Source: Psychrobacter sp. APC 3281 (GTDB taxonomy: Bacteria > Pseudomonadota > Gammaproteobacteria > Pseudomonadales > Moraxellaceae). Taken from it: 64,000 nucleotides of DNA. The stretch is taken from the NCBI RefSeq assembly GCF_030407815.1, contig NZ_JASDCS010000006.1, forward strand, positions 124,001 to 188,000. Reading direction: 5' to 3'. Below are positions 1-9,227 of this stretch, one piece after another; the first letter of the stretch is position 1; each line of letters opens with the position of its first letter. The notes below the pieces were generated by a model. It was given only the letters and a program-made list of their open reading frames with translations, searched no databases and had not been told where the DNA came from. A program made the position numbers and the translations under genes.

Positions 1-945
1 GGCAAAGATGCGCCGAAAAATGAGTCGGTAGAGACACCTGATAAGGCGGCATTATTGACGATGTTTACTTTGCCAGATATCGAGGCGGTAGCAACTGAAG
101 CAGTAATATCTGAGTCATCCGATAGTCTTACAGTAGCTGCAAAACCTGTGGCTCAAGAAACCAATATCGCTACGCAGCGTGTTGCGCTTTATCGTGCTCA
201 ACATGAGCGTACTCGACTGTTATATATGGCATCTGCCAATACGCGTCCTACTTACTTAGTACAAACCCTGAAGCCACAATTCGCAGAGTATCAGCAATAT
301 TTACTTGCGCAGCAGCTTGATAAACGTGGGTTGATGGATACGGATACGCTCGAAAGACTCTGGCAGCAGCTGCATGTGGTCGATGACATTATTGCAGATA
401 TCGTACGTCATATGCCTGCGCAGCAGCCAGCCGGTTGGCAACTGACGACTCAAGATGGTCGCAATCCATTGTGCTTTGCTACGGTCGGTAAGTTAAAGCA
501 CGGCAAGCCAATTCGCGACCAAGGTAGCCTTAACAGTTATGTACTTGGGCACTTTGGCGTGAGTAGCTTTACTTACGATCGAGGCTATTATATCGGTCAT
601 GTGGTTGGTTATTTATTCAGCTGTTATTATTGTGCTCACTTGATGATTACTTATGGCGTCACAGCCCTTGGCCAGCAAGTCGTGGCTGACTATGATTACG
701 CCAGTCTTGAAACCCCGCATATGGTCAGACTATTACAAGGTCTTGACGGTTATTGCAAAAAACGCATTTATCAGTTGGCTGTCATCTGTGCGCGCTTGAG
801 TGTTTTTGCGAGTGATAAACGTATTGAAAGAATGCTAATCGCTGAGGTCAATGACTTTGATAAAAAGCTACAGCAGCAGCATTTGGATGTCTTGTTATTA
901 CAAGGTTTGATGCCTGATAGTAATGACTCAACGCCACTTTTTTAA
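1..945 (+). CDS. Hypothetical protein, 5'-truncated by window edge
   Basis: The reading frame is already open at base 1 and runs without a stop to TAA at 943-945, so the gene almost certainly starts to the left of the window. The visible part is 314 residues. It begins with a low-complexity Glu/Asp/Ser/Thr stretch and continues as a mostly helical, Gln/Leu-rich protein. A central segment is aromatic and Gly-rich, with several Tyr and Cys residues, and may be partly buried or membrane-associated. I recognise no family motif. The next gene is gspF, 83 bases downstream on the same strand, but no sequence feature ties this protein to type II secretion. The internal ATG at 61 is not preceded by a convincing ribosome-binding site, which also argues for an upstream start. 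Confidence 0.7.
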   Translation, partial: GKDAPKNESVETPDKAALLTMFTLPDIEAVATEAVISESSDSLTVAAKPVAQETNIATQRVALYRAQHERTRLLYMASANTRPTYLVQTLKPQFAEYQQYLLAQQLDKRGLMDTDTLERLWQQLHVVDDIIADIVRHMPAQQPAGWQLTTQDGRNPLCFATVGKLKHGKPIRDQGSLNSYVLGHFGVSSFTYDRGYYIGHVVGYLFSCYYCAHLMITYGVTALGQQVVADYDYASLETPHMVRLLQGLDGYCKKRIYQLAVICARLSVFASDKRIERMLIAEVNDFDKKLQQQHLDVLLLQGLMPDSNDSTPLF

Positions 946-1028
946 TCGTCGAATATCAAATTAATAGAATTCTATTAAGTCATAAATTATAACTGTCTAC
1001 CTGTAAGCCTCTTAGGATATCTGTTGCC

Positions 1029-2231
1029 ATGCCTGCCTATCATTTCAAAGCGCTTGACGACCACGGTGTTGTTCAAAAAGGCTTGCTAGAGGGGGATTCT
1101 GCGCGGCAAATTCGCCAGCAGTTGCGTGATAAGCAATGGACGCCCGTTGAAGTCAACCCGGTCAATGACAGACAGAGTCAGAGCAAAAACCGCTATAAAA
1201 AACCGTCTGCATACGAGCTTGCATTGCTGACACGTCAGCTATCTGTATTATTGGCAGCGGGTATCCCACTTGAGGAAACCTTGGCAGCGGTTGCTAAGCA
1301 ATCTCCAAAGACTCATATCAAATCCTTAATGCTTGCAGTGCGCTCACATGTCTTAGAAGGGCTCAGCTTAGCACGTGCTCTGCAACAAGCTGCTAGCTTT
1401 CCACCGTTATATATCGCTACGATTGCCGCAGGCGAAAAATCTGGCCATCTTGACCTTATCCTCAATCAGCTAGCAGACTACACCGAAAACCGTTTTGCCC
1501 TCCAAAAGAAAATCCAAGGGGCTATGGTCTATCCAATTGTCCTGATGGTAATGGCAATTGCAGTAATTATGGGACTAATGAGCTTCGTCGTGCCCAAAAT
1601 TGTCAAAGTCTTTGAGCAGTCTGAGCAAGCGTTGCCTTTAATTACTCAAATTGTTCTCACGCTATCGAATATCATTACTCAGTGGTGGTGGCTAATACTA
1701 TTGGTATTGGCAAGTACCGCATTTTTATTCTACCGTTTTGCCCAAACGCAAGCAGGTAAATTAACTATCGATAGCGTGGTGCTTAGATTGCCGATACTAG
1801 CTAGATTGTCCAAAGGTCTGAATGCCGCGCGGTTTGCCAGTACCCTTGCGATACTAGTACGATCAGGGGTGCCACTGATTGAGGCATTACATATTGGGGC
1901 TGCGGTCACGACCAATTTACATATCCAAAAAACCATTATCACTGCGGCTGATAGGGTGACAGAAGGCTCTAGCTTGTCTAGCCAGCTAGAGAAATCTACT
2001 TACTTTCCACCGATGATGGTACAGATGATAAAAAGCGGAGAAAACTCAGGCGAGCTTGAAAATATGCTCAGCCGTGCCGCCAATATGCAGGAGGCAGAAG
2101 CAACCAATTTTATCAGCACCTTATTATCATTACTTGAACCTCTAATGCTGGTGCTAATGGGCGTAGTAGTCATGATTATTGTGATGGCGGTTATGCTACC
2201 TATCGTTAATATGAATGATTTAGCAGGCTAG
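1029..2231 (+). CDS. gspF: Type II secretion inner-membrane platform protein GspF
   Basis: The 400-residue product has the usual length and plan of GspF/PilC platform proteins. An N-terminal cytoplasmic region opens with a short motif of the PAYHFKALD kind. Two T2SSF repeats follow at about residues 70-192 and 272-394, each ending in strongly hydrophobic membrane segments (about 170-190, 215-235 and 370-392). The repeats carry the family signature of LLAAGIPLEETL in the first and LVRSGVPLIEAL in the second. In the secretion machine GspF links the GspE ATPase to the pseudopilus. The next gene is the pseudopilin gspG, so type II secretion is a better call than the homologous pilus protein PilC. 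A weak AGGA lies about 11 bases before the ATG. Confidence 0.93.
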   Translation: MPAYHFKALDDHGVVQKGLLEGDSARQIRQQLRDKQWTPVEVNPVNDRQSQSKNRYKKPSAYELALLTRQLSVLLAAGIPLEETLAAVAKQSPKTHIKSLMLAVRSHVLEGLSLARALQQAASFPPLYIATIAAGEKSGHLDLILNQLADYTENRFALQKKIQGAMVYPIVLMVMAIAVIMGLMSFVVPKIVKVFEQSEQALPLITQIVLTLSNIITQWWWLILLVLASTAFLFYRFAQTQAGKLTIDSVVLRLPILARLSKGLNAARFASTLAILVRSGVPLIEALHIGAAVTTNLHIQKTIITAADRVTEGSSLSSQLEKSTYFPPMMVQMIKSGENSGELENMLSRAANMQEAEATNFISTLLSLLEPLMLVLMGVVVMIIVMAVMLPIVNMNDLAG

Positions 2232-2627
2232 GCTCATTCGCTAGCCAATGATTTATCATTCTTTATGTATAGCTAGCTGCCAATCTCCAAAACCTCTATT
2301 TAGTTCTCTTTTACTCTATTTATATCACTTAACTTGCTTGCTAAACCTTGGACTAGCTTTCTTAAGGTTTGCTTACTGTTGTATATTGTTGAACGAACGC
2401 TATTTTTGCTATGGCAAACACCAGCGCCGCGCTATAGTAGGCACGTTTTAATAGTCATACATTTGATGTCAGCTAATATTTAACCTTGGCTAAGATAGCA
2501 AATTCAAACTGGGCGCAGTGCTGGATAAAAATAAAACCATGGTTTATAGTGACAATAGTTTCAGAGCTCATTGATATATCATTGATGAGAGCCACAATAG
2601 AACGCCACTTTTACTATTTACATAACT
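2232..2627. other. Gene-free spacer between gspF and gspG
   Basis: A 396-base interval separates two genes that are normally adjacent in an operon. One open frame (2248-2451) has cysteine- and leucine-rich low-quality composition and no ribosome-binding site, so I do not call it. No strong terminator hairpin is visible after gspF. The spacer could hold a separate gspG promoter. Confidence 0.5.
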
Positions 2628-3188
2628 GTGATGACCAAAGCGATGACTATGACTGACAAATTCCAAGTAAATATGACGCCAAAAAGTGCTATTCACGATA
2701 CGCAATCCCATTCAAATATTGTAAGTGACCAAAAGACTGCTTCCTCAGCTATGCAGCGCAGTGTGGCGAGAAAGTCTGGTCAAGCAGGATTCACTCTTAT
2801 CGAGATTATGGTCGTTATTGTGATCCTAGCCATTCTTGCTGGATTAGTGGTACCAAAAGTCGTCGGTCAAAGTGATAAGGCCCGTGTTAAAACAACTGAA
2901 ACGGCGCTTGCCACTGTCTCAAATGCGCTAGATATGTATAAGGTTGATAATTCGCACTATCCGACAACCGCTCAAGGGTTAGAGGCGCTTACGACACCGC
3001 CAGCTGATGCAAAAAACTATCCTGAAGGTGGGTATATTAAAGGTGGCTATCCAACCGATGGTTGGGAAAATGAGATGCAATATGTTGCACCAGGTAGTGA
3101 AGGGCGCCCTTATGATTTGTTTTCATTAGGTGCTGATGGTCAACAAGGTGGTGAAGGTCAAGATGCGGATCTTTATGCTCAGCTATAA
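2628..3188 (+). CDS. gspG: Type II secretion major pseudopilin GspG
   Basis: The product is 186 residues. A prepilin peptidase site, G54 followed by FTLIEIMVVIVIL, gives the N-methylated Phe and the Glu at +5. Downstream is the GspG signature of AGLVVPKVVGQSDKARVKTT, the SHYPTTAQGLEAL segment and the C-terminal region with calcium-site Asp residues (SLGADGQQGGEG). It forms the shaft of the pseudopilus that pushes substrates through the outer-membrane secretin. The leader before the cleavage site is unusually long if the first ATG is used. M42 (base 2751) would give a 13-residue leader but lacks a visible ribosome-binding site. A strong terminator follows, so no gspH-K genes are attached here. 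Confidence 0.94.
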   Translation: MMTKAMTMTDKFQVNMTPKSAIHDTQSHSNIVSDQKTASSAMQRSVARKSGQAGFTLIEIMVVIVILAILAGLVVPKVVGQSDKARVKTTETALATVSNALDMYKVDNSHYPTTAQGLEALTTPPADAKNYPEGGYIKGGYPTDGWENEMQYVAPGSEGRPYDLFSLGADGQQGGEGQDADLYAQL

Positions 3189-3283
3189 AGTTCAATAGTA
3201 TAGGTATAGTGAACAAATTCTGATACTGATATAGCTTTGTAGAATGAAACATTAGTTCATCGATGCACTTTCAACAATTTATA

Positions 3284-3321
3284 AATATCAACCAATATTC
3301 CCTTATTGGTTGATATTTTTT
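3284..3321 (+). terminator. Intrinsic terminator after gspG
   Basis: A perfect 14-base inverted repeat (3284-3297 with 3304-3317, core TATCAACCAATA/TATTGGTTGATA) with a six-base loop is followed by a T run. It ends the gspG transcript. Confidence 0.9.
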
Positions 3322-3433
3322 ATCAGTAGATAAATCGCCTACTGTTCAATACAAGTTTGATAGCCAGTGCTATAAATATATCTAAGCGCTCAGCAAAACA
3401 GTCATCGCAAACTGCAATTAAAGGTAACCATCT

Positions 3434-3982
3434 ATGTCGATCCAAAAGCCTAATAAATACTTTTCTAAAAACCTTTATAAATTGGTTCTAACCGTGGCAA
3501 GCACTTCATTGGTAACGGTCTTGTCAATGACATCGATCAGTGCACAGGCAGCAGGGTTAAATGACTTATTTAAAAATAGCTCCTCGGCAAAATCAAAGTT
3601 CTTACCAGTGGATGAAGCCTTTCAGGTGGTCAGTAATACCAAAGCGACTTCCAAAGGCACGCGGTTGTCGATCAGTTTTGAAATTACGCCAGGGCATTAT
3701 GTCTACAAGGATAAGCTTACGTTGAGCTTCCCTAAAGGAATAAGCGCCACGCCGTTCACTTTTAATCAATCACCAGTATCAATCAATGATCCGACCTTTG
3801 GTCAGGTTCCTGTATTTACGCAAAGAAGCGTCATTGCAACCACGACACTGACGACGAGTAATGGTAAGGGCGCCAAAAACGCGCCTGTTATTATTGGTTG
3901 GCAAGGGTGTGCAACGGCTGGGCTATGCTATCCACCAGAAAAAGTTAAAACCAAGATAGACATTGCTGCGACACGCAGATAA
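3434..3982 (+). CDS. Stand-alone DsbD N-terminal-domain (nDsbD-like) periplasmic protein
   Basis: The 182-residue product has a signal peptide ending near ISAQAA. The mature part aligns throughout with the N-terminal domain of the DsbD encoded next door: GLNDLF, KSKFLPVDEAFQV, the HYVYKD segment, FTFNQSP, DPTFGQV and the cysteine motif GCATAGLCYPPE. The two cysteines are six residues apart, as in nDsbD, where this pair receives electrons from the DsbD membrane domain and passes them to DsbC, CcmG and similar proteins. Here the protein stops right after the domain, with no membrane or thioredoxin domain. The gene sits 47 bases before dsbD, and both starts are preceded by a similar AGGTA-type ribosome-binding site, which points to tandem duplication. 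A role as an extra thiol-reducing carrier is inference. Confidence 0.85.
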   Translation: MSIQKPNKYFSKNLYKLVLTVASTSLVTVLSMTSISAQAAGLNDLFKNSSSAKSKFLPVDEAFQVVSNTKATSKGTRLSISFEITPGHYVYKDKLTLSFPKGISATPFTFNQSPVSINDPTFGQVPVFTQRSVIATTTLTTSNGKGAKNAPVIIGWQGCATAGLCYPPEKVKTKIDIAATRR

Positions 3983-4029
3983 ATATCGAGCAGATTGATT
4001 AAAATATCGGTAATAATAGGTAGCCATTC

Positions 4030-6159
4030 ATGTCCATCAAGACATCACCAAAGTCCTCATCATTTAGCGTATCTACTCATTCGAAAAAATCACATATCTT
4101 AGCGCTTGCTATCGCTAGTGGCTCATTGCTGACAGGTTTGTCAACGACATCAACGGTACAAGCGGCAGGGTTAGGCGACCTTTTCGGTAGTAGTGAAAGC
4201 TCATCGAAGTCAAAGTTCTTGCCAGTAGATCAAGCGTTTCAGGTGAGTACAGATAGCACCCCTGTTAAAGCGGGTACGCGGTTATCTGTTAATTTTGATA
4301 TCACTCCTGAACATTACGTCTATAAAAAGCAAATTAAGCTTACGCTACCCGCTGGCGTGACGGCTGCACCTTTTACCTTTAGCCAGACACCATATTCGAT
4401 AGATGATCCAACATTTGGCAAAGTACTGGTATTTGACCAAGCAAATATGGTCGCTACCACCACACTGACGAACAATAGTGGCAAGAATATAGATGATGCC
4501 GCTATCGTCGTTGGCTGGCAAGGTTGTGCAAAAGCAGGGCTGTGCTATCCACCGGAAAAAATTAATACGACTGTCGATATTGAAGCTGCCTCGACACAGG
4601 TAACTGTAGATAGTGATAGTACTGCGAGCTCGACCGATTCAGAGAATAGTGCTACGGCGACACCAGAGGAAGCAAGCTCAACAGCTCTTGATAATACTTT
4701 GCCTGATGAGGCGCAAGCACTGACAGACGATGGGGCTATTGATTATGATCTCATTGATGACAGCGCTGTAGAGTATGATTCTTTAGATAGTAGTGCAGCG
4801 ACGAATACGATTTCTGCAGCAAATAGCAGCGTAACAGGCGAGACGGCCAATAGCGAAAACGCATCAAACAATAGTTTTGTTGATAGCGATCCTTTTGGTT
4901 TGGCTTCTCACCCTTGGCTGGCATTAGTACTATTATTTTTAGCAGGCTTAGGCTTGGCCTTGACGCCATGTGTGTTACCGATGTTACCTATCGTGGCCAA
5001 CATTGTAGCCCGCGAACAAAACCCAACGGTCAAACGCGGTGTCATCTTGACCACCAGTTACGCGATTGGGGTAGCGACTGCTTATGGTATTTTGGGCGCT
5101 GTTATCGCAGTATTCGGTGAGTCTTTAGGTATTATTGGTTGGCTGCAGAATCCAATTATTCTCATTAGCTTTGCTATTGTTTTCATACTGCTCGCACTAT
5201 ACATGTTAGGTCTTTTTAGTGTGCGATTACCACAAGCGATGAGTCGAAAGATGCAAGGCTTAAGCCAAGCAGGTGACAGTAAGCTTGGTAGTACAGGCGG
5301 CAGTTTGATCGCTGGGTTTTTATCAGCGCTAGTCGTGTCACCTTGTGTTTCTGCGCCATTATTTGGAGCATTATTAGCGGTTTCTACTATTGGTAGTCCG
5401 TTGCTCGGCTTTGCTGCTTTGTTTATGCTTGGTTTTGGGTTATCAGCGCCGCTTATCCTAATCGGTGCTACTCAAGGCAAGATTATGCCAAAAGCAGGCG
5501 AGTGGATGAATTGGGTCAAGCAAGGCTTTGCTTTACTACTGTTTGCCGTGGCACTGCTATTGATTGAGCGCGTTTTTATATCGCCAGTCATGCTGATGGT
5601 ATGGGCATTGTGGTTTATGGTCGTGGCAACATGGGCATGGAGTTGGCTAGGTAAAGGTCGTATGCTGACCCAAGCACTAAGCCTTATCGCTGGTATTTGG
5701 GCGGCTTGCCTAATAGTTGGCGCTGCATTGGGTAATGACGATAGCTTACATCCATTAGCGTCATTGGGTGCAGCACCGATGATGGTACAGTCAACGTCTG
5801 GTCAACCAGTGAATAGTGATAGCACCACTGATAAGACGATCACGACGCTTGCAGAGCTAGATGCCATTGTCGCAGCCAATCCGAATGTCATTGTCGATCT
5901 GACAGCAGAGTGGTGTATTGAGTGCCGCATTATGGACAAGAACCTGTTTCATAATCGTCCAGCGCAGATGCAAGATTGGCAATTAGTGAAGCTCGATATC
6001 ACTGAGACGACAGCAGACTCAAAAGCCGTGTTGTCTCGTTACCAACTCTTTGGTCCACCAGCGCTACTATATTATATTGATGGTCAGCTAGTAAATCAGC
6101 AAGTTGGTGAGATTGGTCGCTCAGAGTTTGAGCAAACATTATCGGCATTGAACAACTAA
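4030..6159 (+). CDS. dsbD: Thiol:disulfide interchange protein DsbD
   Basis: This 709-residue protein moves electrons from cytoplasmic thioredoxin to periplasmic DsbC and other reductive partners. In order it shows a signal peptide ending at VQAA (about residue 45), an nDsbD domain with GCAKAGLCYPPE, and a Ser/Asp/Glu-rich linker at about residues 190-285. An eight-helix membrane domain follows, with the two redox cysteines in LALTPCVLPMLP and VVSPCVSAPLFG. The C-terminal thioredoxin-like domain has the motif WCIEC. The linker is longer than in E. coli, and CIEC replaces the familiar CVAC. It follows the nDsbD-like gene on the same strand and is probably co-transcribed with it. A terminator follows. 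Confidence 0.95.
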   Translation: MSIKTSPKSSSFSVSTHSKKSHILALAIASGSLLTGLSTTSTVQAAGLGDLFGSSESSSKSKFLPVDQAFQVSTDSTPVKAGTRLSVNFDITPEHYVYKKQIKLTLPAGVTAAPFTFSQTPYSIDDPTFGKVLVFDQANMVATTTLTNNSGKNIDDAAIVVGWQGCAKAGLCYPPEKINTTVDIEAASTQVTVDSDSTASSTDSENSATATPEEASSTALDNTLPDEAQALTDDGAIDYDLIDDSAVEYDSLDSSAATNTISAANSSVTGETANSENASNNSFVDSDPFGLASHPWLALVLLFLAGLGLALTPCVLPMLPIVANIVAREQNPTVKRGVILTTSYAIGVATAYGILGAVIAVFGESLGIIGWLQNPIILISFAIVFILLALYMLGLFSVRLPQAMSRKMQGLSQAGDSKLGSTGGSLIAGFLSALVVSPCVSAPLFGALLAVSTIGSPLLGFAALFMLGFGLSAPLILIGATQGKIMPKAGEWMNWVKQGFALLLFAVALLLIERVFISPVMLMVWALWFMVVATWAWSWLGKGRMLTQALSLIAGIWAACLIVGAALGNDDSLHPLASLGAAPMMVQSTSGQPVNSDSTTDKTITTLAELDAIVAANPNVIVDLTAEWCIECRIMDKNLFHNRPAQMQDWQLVKLDITETTADSKAVLSRYQLFGPPALLYYIDGQLVNQQVGEIGRSEFEQTLSALNN

Positions 6160-6543
6160 CATTTAACAATGAACACTTAAGAAACCAGTGTAATATTTCG
6201 AAAATTCTTAAGAATATTAAGAAGGCCAGTATACTAAGAAAGTATGCTGGCTTTTTTGATGCCATTAAATTCATACTATGGAATGTTTATTAAGTATTTG
6301 TTATATAAGTAATTATATTGATAGGCGCTTATTTTAACTATCGATAAAGCTAGTATCGTGCTTATATTTTCATTACAATAAAGAAACAATGCAGCAGGGG
6401 CACTAATTGTCATTTTTTTCGCTCCTAATATCTGCGATTAGCTGATAGTCTCAGTCAATTCTATTTTAGCGATAACGCTAATGGCTATATTAATTACCTC
6501 ATATACTCTGCTAGCGCTAATGCTAGTTAGATAAAGGACACTT
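6160..6543. other. Intergenic region dsbD-pldA
   Basis: The first 100 bases hold the dsbD terminator. The rest is A/T-rich and should contain the pldA promoter. A short inverted repeat, CTAGC-N6-GCTAG, lies near 6511-6526, just before the pldA ribosome-binding site (AAAGGA at about 6533). No gene is visible. Confidence 0.5.
6225..6257 (+). terminator. Intrinsic terminator after dsbD
   Basis: The stem GCCAGTATACT (6225-6235) pairs with AGTATGCTGGC (6241-6251) with one mismatch and is followed by six T. Confidence 0.9.
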
Positions 6544-7992
6544 ATGTTTGCCCATACCATTACTCAGCGTCACCAACAGCCGTCTTACCAGAATGCGCAT
6601 ATGCCTCTTCGTATTGCAGTTGCGCTTGCGTTGAGTTGTACCGCGATACAAGTACAAGCTGCTGCTGATTCTCAGACTTATAACGAACTGCCAGCACCCG
6701 AAGCTGCGTTTGAATACGAGGATCTTGACCTATCACAGAGTCTCAATAACAGTGCGATATCTTCTGATATGAGTACACAAAATGGCAAAATAATTAGCAA
6801 AGAATTTATTGCTCAGCAAGCCAAGCTGTTTTCTGAATGTACGCAAGTCCAGTCTAGTGCTGCCCGACTCGCATGTTTTGATAAAGTAGCTGAACAAGGT
6901 AAGACACCAAGCTACACCTCAACCAAACAACCAATTGATTTGGCAAAGACCTTTCAAAGTACGGTCTCAGGTAATCCAAAAGTGATATTGGCTGAGTCTC
7001 AAACGGCGATGAGTGGGACGACAGTTGAAGATGCAGATACCATTTTAATGACCAATCAGCAAACAGCTGCCAGCAAATTGAAGGCAAATGGCAATGTAGA
7101 AGTAGATGCTGAAACGAATAGTGAGGCAGAGATTTTAGAAAATGTAGGTGTCACTCAAACAGACATCGAAAAATTCTCGCCACTCAGTCTATCTTACGAC
7201 CTAGATAAAAACAGTGAGCGTGGTACTTGGACGGTTAGACCATATCGACCGACATATCTGTTGCCATTATTTTACACTTTCGATCCCAATTTGAATCCAA
7301 GTACACCATCACAAGAGACCGAGTCTCTAACTGCTAACGAGATGCGTGAAACTGAACTAAAATTCCAACTATCTTTGAAGACAAAGGTCGCAGAGGATTT
7401 GTTTGATACCAGTGCTGACCTATGGTTTGGCTATACTCAAGAATCACATTGGCAAGTTTATAACGAAGACAACTCACGTCCATTCCGTGCTACAGACTAT
7501 CAACCTGAAATATTCCTGACCCAACCAGTAACAGCAGATCTACCTTTTGGTGGACGTTTACGTATGCTGGGCGCAGGTGCTGTGCATCACTCGAATGGAC
7601 AAGATGATCCATTATCACGCTCATGGAACCGTGCTTATCTCATGGCGGGCGCAGAGTGGGGCAGACTCTCAGTCATACCGCGTCTATGGGCTCGAGTAAA
7701 TAGTGATAGTAATAGCGATGATGACAACCCAGATATCGAAGACTACATGGGCTACGGTGATATCAAATTTTTGTATGACTTGCCGGCTGATCAGAGCATT
7801 AGTGGTACCTTGCGCTATAATCCAAGTACCAATAAAGGTGCTGCGCAAATCGACTATATCTATCCTATCTCAGAGAACGTTAATGGTATGGTTCAGCTAT
7901 TCCAAGGCTATGGTGAGTCGATCATTGATTACAATCATGAAAATACCTCTATCGGCTTTGGTATTGTACTGAACGATTGGAAAGGGCTTTAA
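6544..7992 (+). CDS. pldA: Outer-membrane phospholipase A1 (OMPLA)
   Basis: The C-terminal part, from about residue 205, matches OMPLA: SPLSLSYDLDKNSERGTW, the catalytic segment with H348 and S350 in HHSNG, and N362 in SRSWNR. These correspond to the E. coli His142/Ser144/Asn156 triad. Alternating strands typical of a 12-stranded barrel follow. The enzyme hydrolyses phospholipids that reach the outer leaflet. At 482 residues it is far longer than the roughly 290 of E. coli. The excess is a signal peptide (to about VQA) plus an N-terminal extension of about 180 residues. The extension includes a Cys-containing motif of the AARLACFDKVA kind seen in other periplasmic proteins. The ribosome-binding site AAAGGA precedes the ATG. 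Confidence 0.92.
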   Translation: MFAHTITQRHQQPSYQNAHMPLRIAVALALSCTAIQVQAAADSQTYNELPAPEAAFEYEDLDLSQSLNNSAISSDMSTQNGKIISKEFIAQQAKLFSECTQVQSSAARLACFDKVAEQGKTPSYTSTKQPIDLAKTFQSTVSGNPKVILAESQTAMSGTTVEDADTILMTNQQTAASKLKANGNVEVDAETNSEAEILENVGVTQTDIEKFSPLSLSYDLDKNSERGTWTVRPYRPTYLLPLFYTFDPNLNPSTPSQETESLTANEMRETELKFQLSLKTKVAEDLFDTSADLWFGYTQESHWQVYNEDNSRPFRATDYQPEIFLTQPVTADLPFGGRLRMLGAGAVHHSNGQDDPLSRSWNRAYLMAGAEWGRLSVIPRLWARVNSDSNSDDDNPDIEDYMGYGDIKFLYDLPADQSISGTLRYNPSTNKGAAQIDYIYPISENVNGMVQLFQGYGESIIDYNHENTSIGFGIVLNDWKGL

Positions 7993-8067
7993 TTTAGAAA
8001 GGACATCAATTTGAGAAAGGCTCTAATATAGGTGGAATTTATTATAAGTTATGACAAATAATAGTTT

Positions 8068-8904
8068 ATGCGCCACTTAGCGCCTTATCAAACTGGACTG
8101 TGGTTGGCAGAGTATATGGATATGCGCTGCCAACTATGCCGTATTTATCGTAGTACACCACAATCTCAACTACTGCACCATCAAGCGCCATCTAGTCTAT
8201 ATGATGTAACGGATACGCCGCCTACACGGATAGCCTTAAAGAAACACTCTTTTCTTACTAATATCCGTCATCAAGCAAACAGCCATTTAAGCAGTGGTTT
8301 ACTTTGTGCTCACTGCCACAACGATATTACTTGGTTACCAAGACCTTTTGAAGTGGATATCGCTCCTAGTATATCTCTATCTATCCAATCCTCTACTTAC
8401 TACGAGTATCCAATACGTAAAGCTATCCGAGCATTTAAGCATCAAGAGGATATGACGAAATTGCCGTTACTATTACATGCCATACGTCAATTACCGCGTC
8501 CACACGGTTGTCATCGCAATAACAGCGTGATTGTTGCTATGCCAACGACAGGTCAACGATTGGTCAAACGTGGGTTCGATCCTGTCAGTATTCTATCTGC
8601 CCAATTGTCTAAACATTGGCAAATTCCTGTATGGCAAGGCGTCGAGCGTATTGACGATACAGTTAGTCAGCAAGGGCTGTCTCGTGCCGAACGTCTTAGT
8701 AACTTAGATAACGCCTTTGCTCTAATCGAAAAGCCTCCTACAAAACGTTTACTACTATTCGATGATGTATCTACCACAGGTGCAAGCTTACAAGCATTAG
8801 CGCGAGCGTTCATTCCACCTGCAGCAGTAAAATCAGCAAAAGATAGCAGCCATAATAGTTATCAAATTTCTGCTTATGTGTTAGCACATGGCAGCAAATC
8901 CTAA
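8068..8904 (+). CDS. comF: ComF family phosphoribosyltransferase-like protein
   Basis: The 278-residue product has the ComF plan. The N-terminal zinc-ribbon half has CQLC near residue 23 and a second pair, CAHC, near residue 89. A linker containing a YPIRKAIRAFKHQ segment is typical of the family. The C-terminal phosphoribosyltransferase fold has the PRPP-loop motif LLLFDDVSTTGASL at about residues 230-243. In Haemophilus and other competent bacteria ComF is required for natural DNA uptake, with a role in handling incoming single strands. The gene stands alone between pldA and the pilus operon. The spacing between the two Cys pairs is longer than usual. The start is supported only by a weak ribosome-binding site. 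Confidence 0.88.
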   Translation: MRHLAPYQTGLWLAEYMDMRCQLCRIYRSTPQSQLLHHQAPSSLYDVTDTPPTRIALKKHSFLTNIRHQANSHLSSGLLCAHCHNDITWLPRPFEVDIAPSISLSIQSSTYYEYPIRKAIRAFKHQEDMTKLPLLLHAIRQLPRPHGCHRNNSVIVAMPTTGQRLVKRGFDPVSILSAQLSKHWQIPVWQGVERIDDTVSQQGLSRAERLSNLDNAFALIEKPPTKRLLLFDDVSTTGASLQALARAFIPPAAVKSAKDSSHNSYQISAYVLAHGSKS

Positions 8905-9227
8905 ACCTAATTTATCTTTATCAGTAATATCTAATTATTGCTAATATATTTCCTTAACGTATATTGTTATAGATATGTATATTAATTTTTTGCTATGAGC
9001 TAAATGTCTAAGCAGTTTTTTGGCGAACTAATACATTAGTCAAGAACGTTAGAAAGCAGCTATATGTATTTCTGGATAATGTTTATTAGTATCATGGAAT
9101 GAAAATTGCACGTTATTAAGTAAATATATTAGATAAATCATGGTAGTAAGGCAACAATATAAGATACTCGTAATCAATATGCCATAAGTAAAAGACAGAT
9201 AATCGCAGTTTTAAATAGGAACACGAT
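8905..9227. other. Intergenic region upstream of the minor pilin operon
   Basis: This 323-base A/T-rich interval contains no credible gene. It should carry the promoter of fimT-pilVWXY1. I could not identify a sigma-54 type GG-N10-GC element here, in contrast to the pilA upstream region. Confidence 0.45.

Noticed and set aside
2248..2451. 67-codon open frame between gspF and gspG
   Set aside because: No ribosome-binding site, Leu/Cys/Tyr-rich composition unlike coding sequence here, no family motif.
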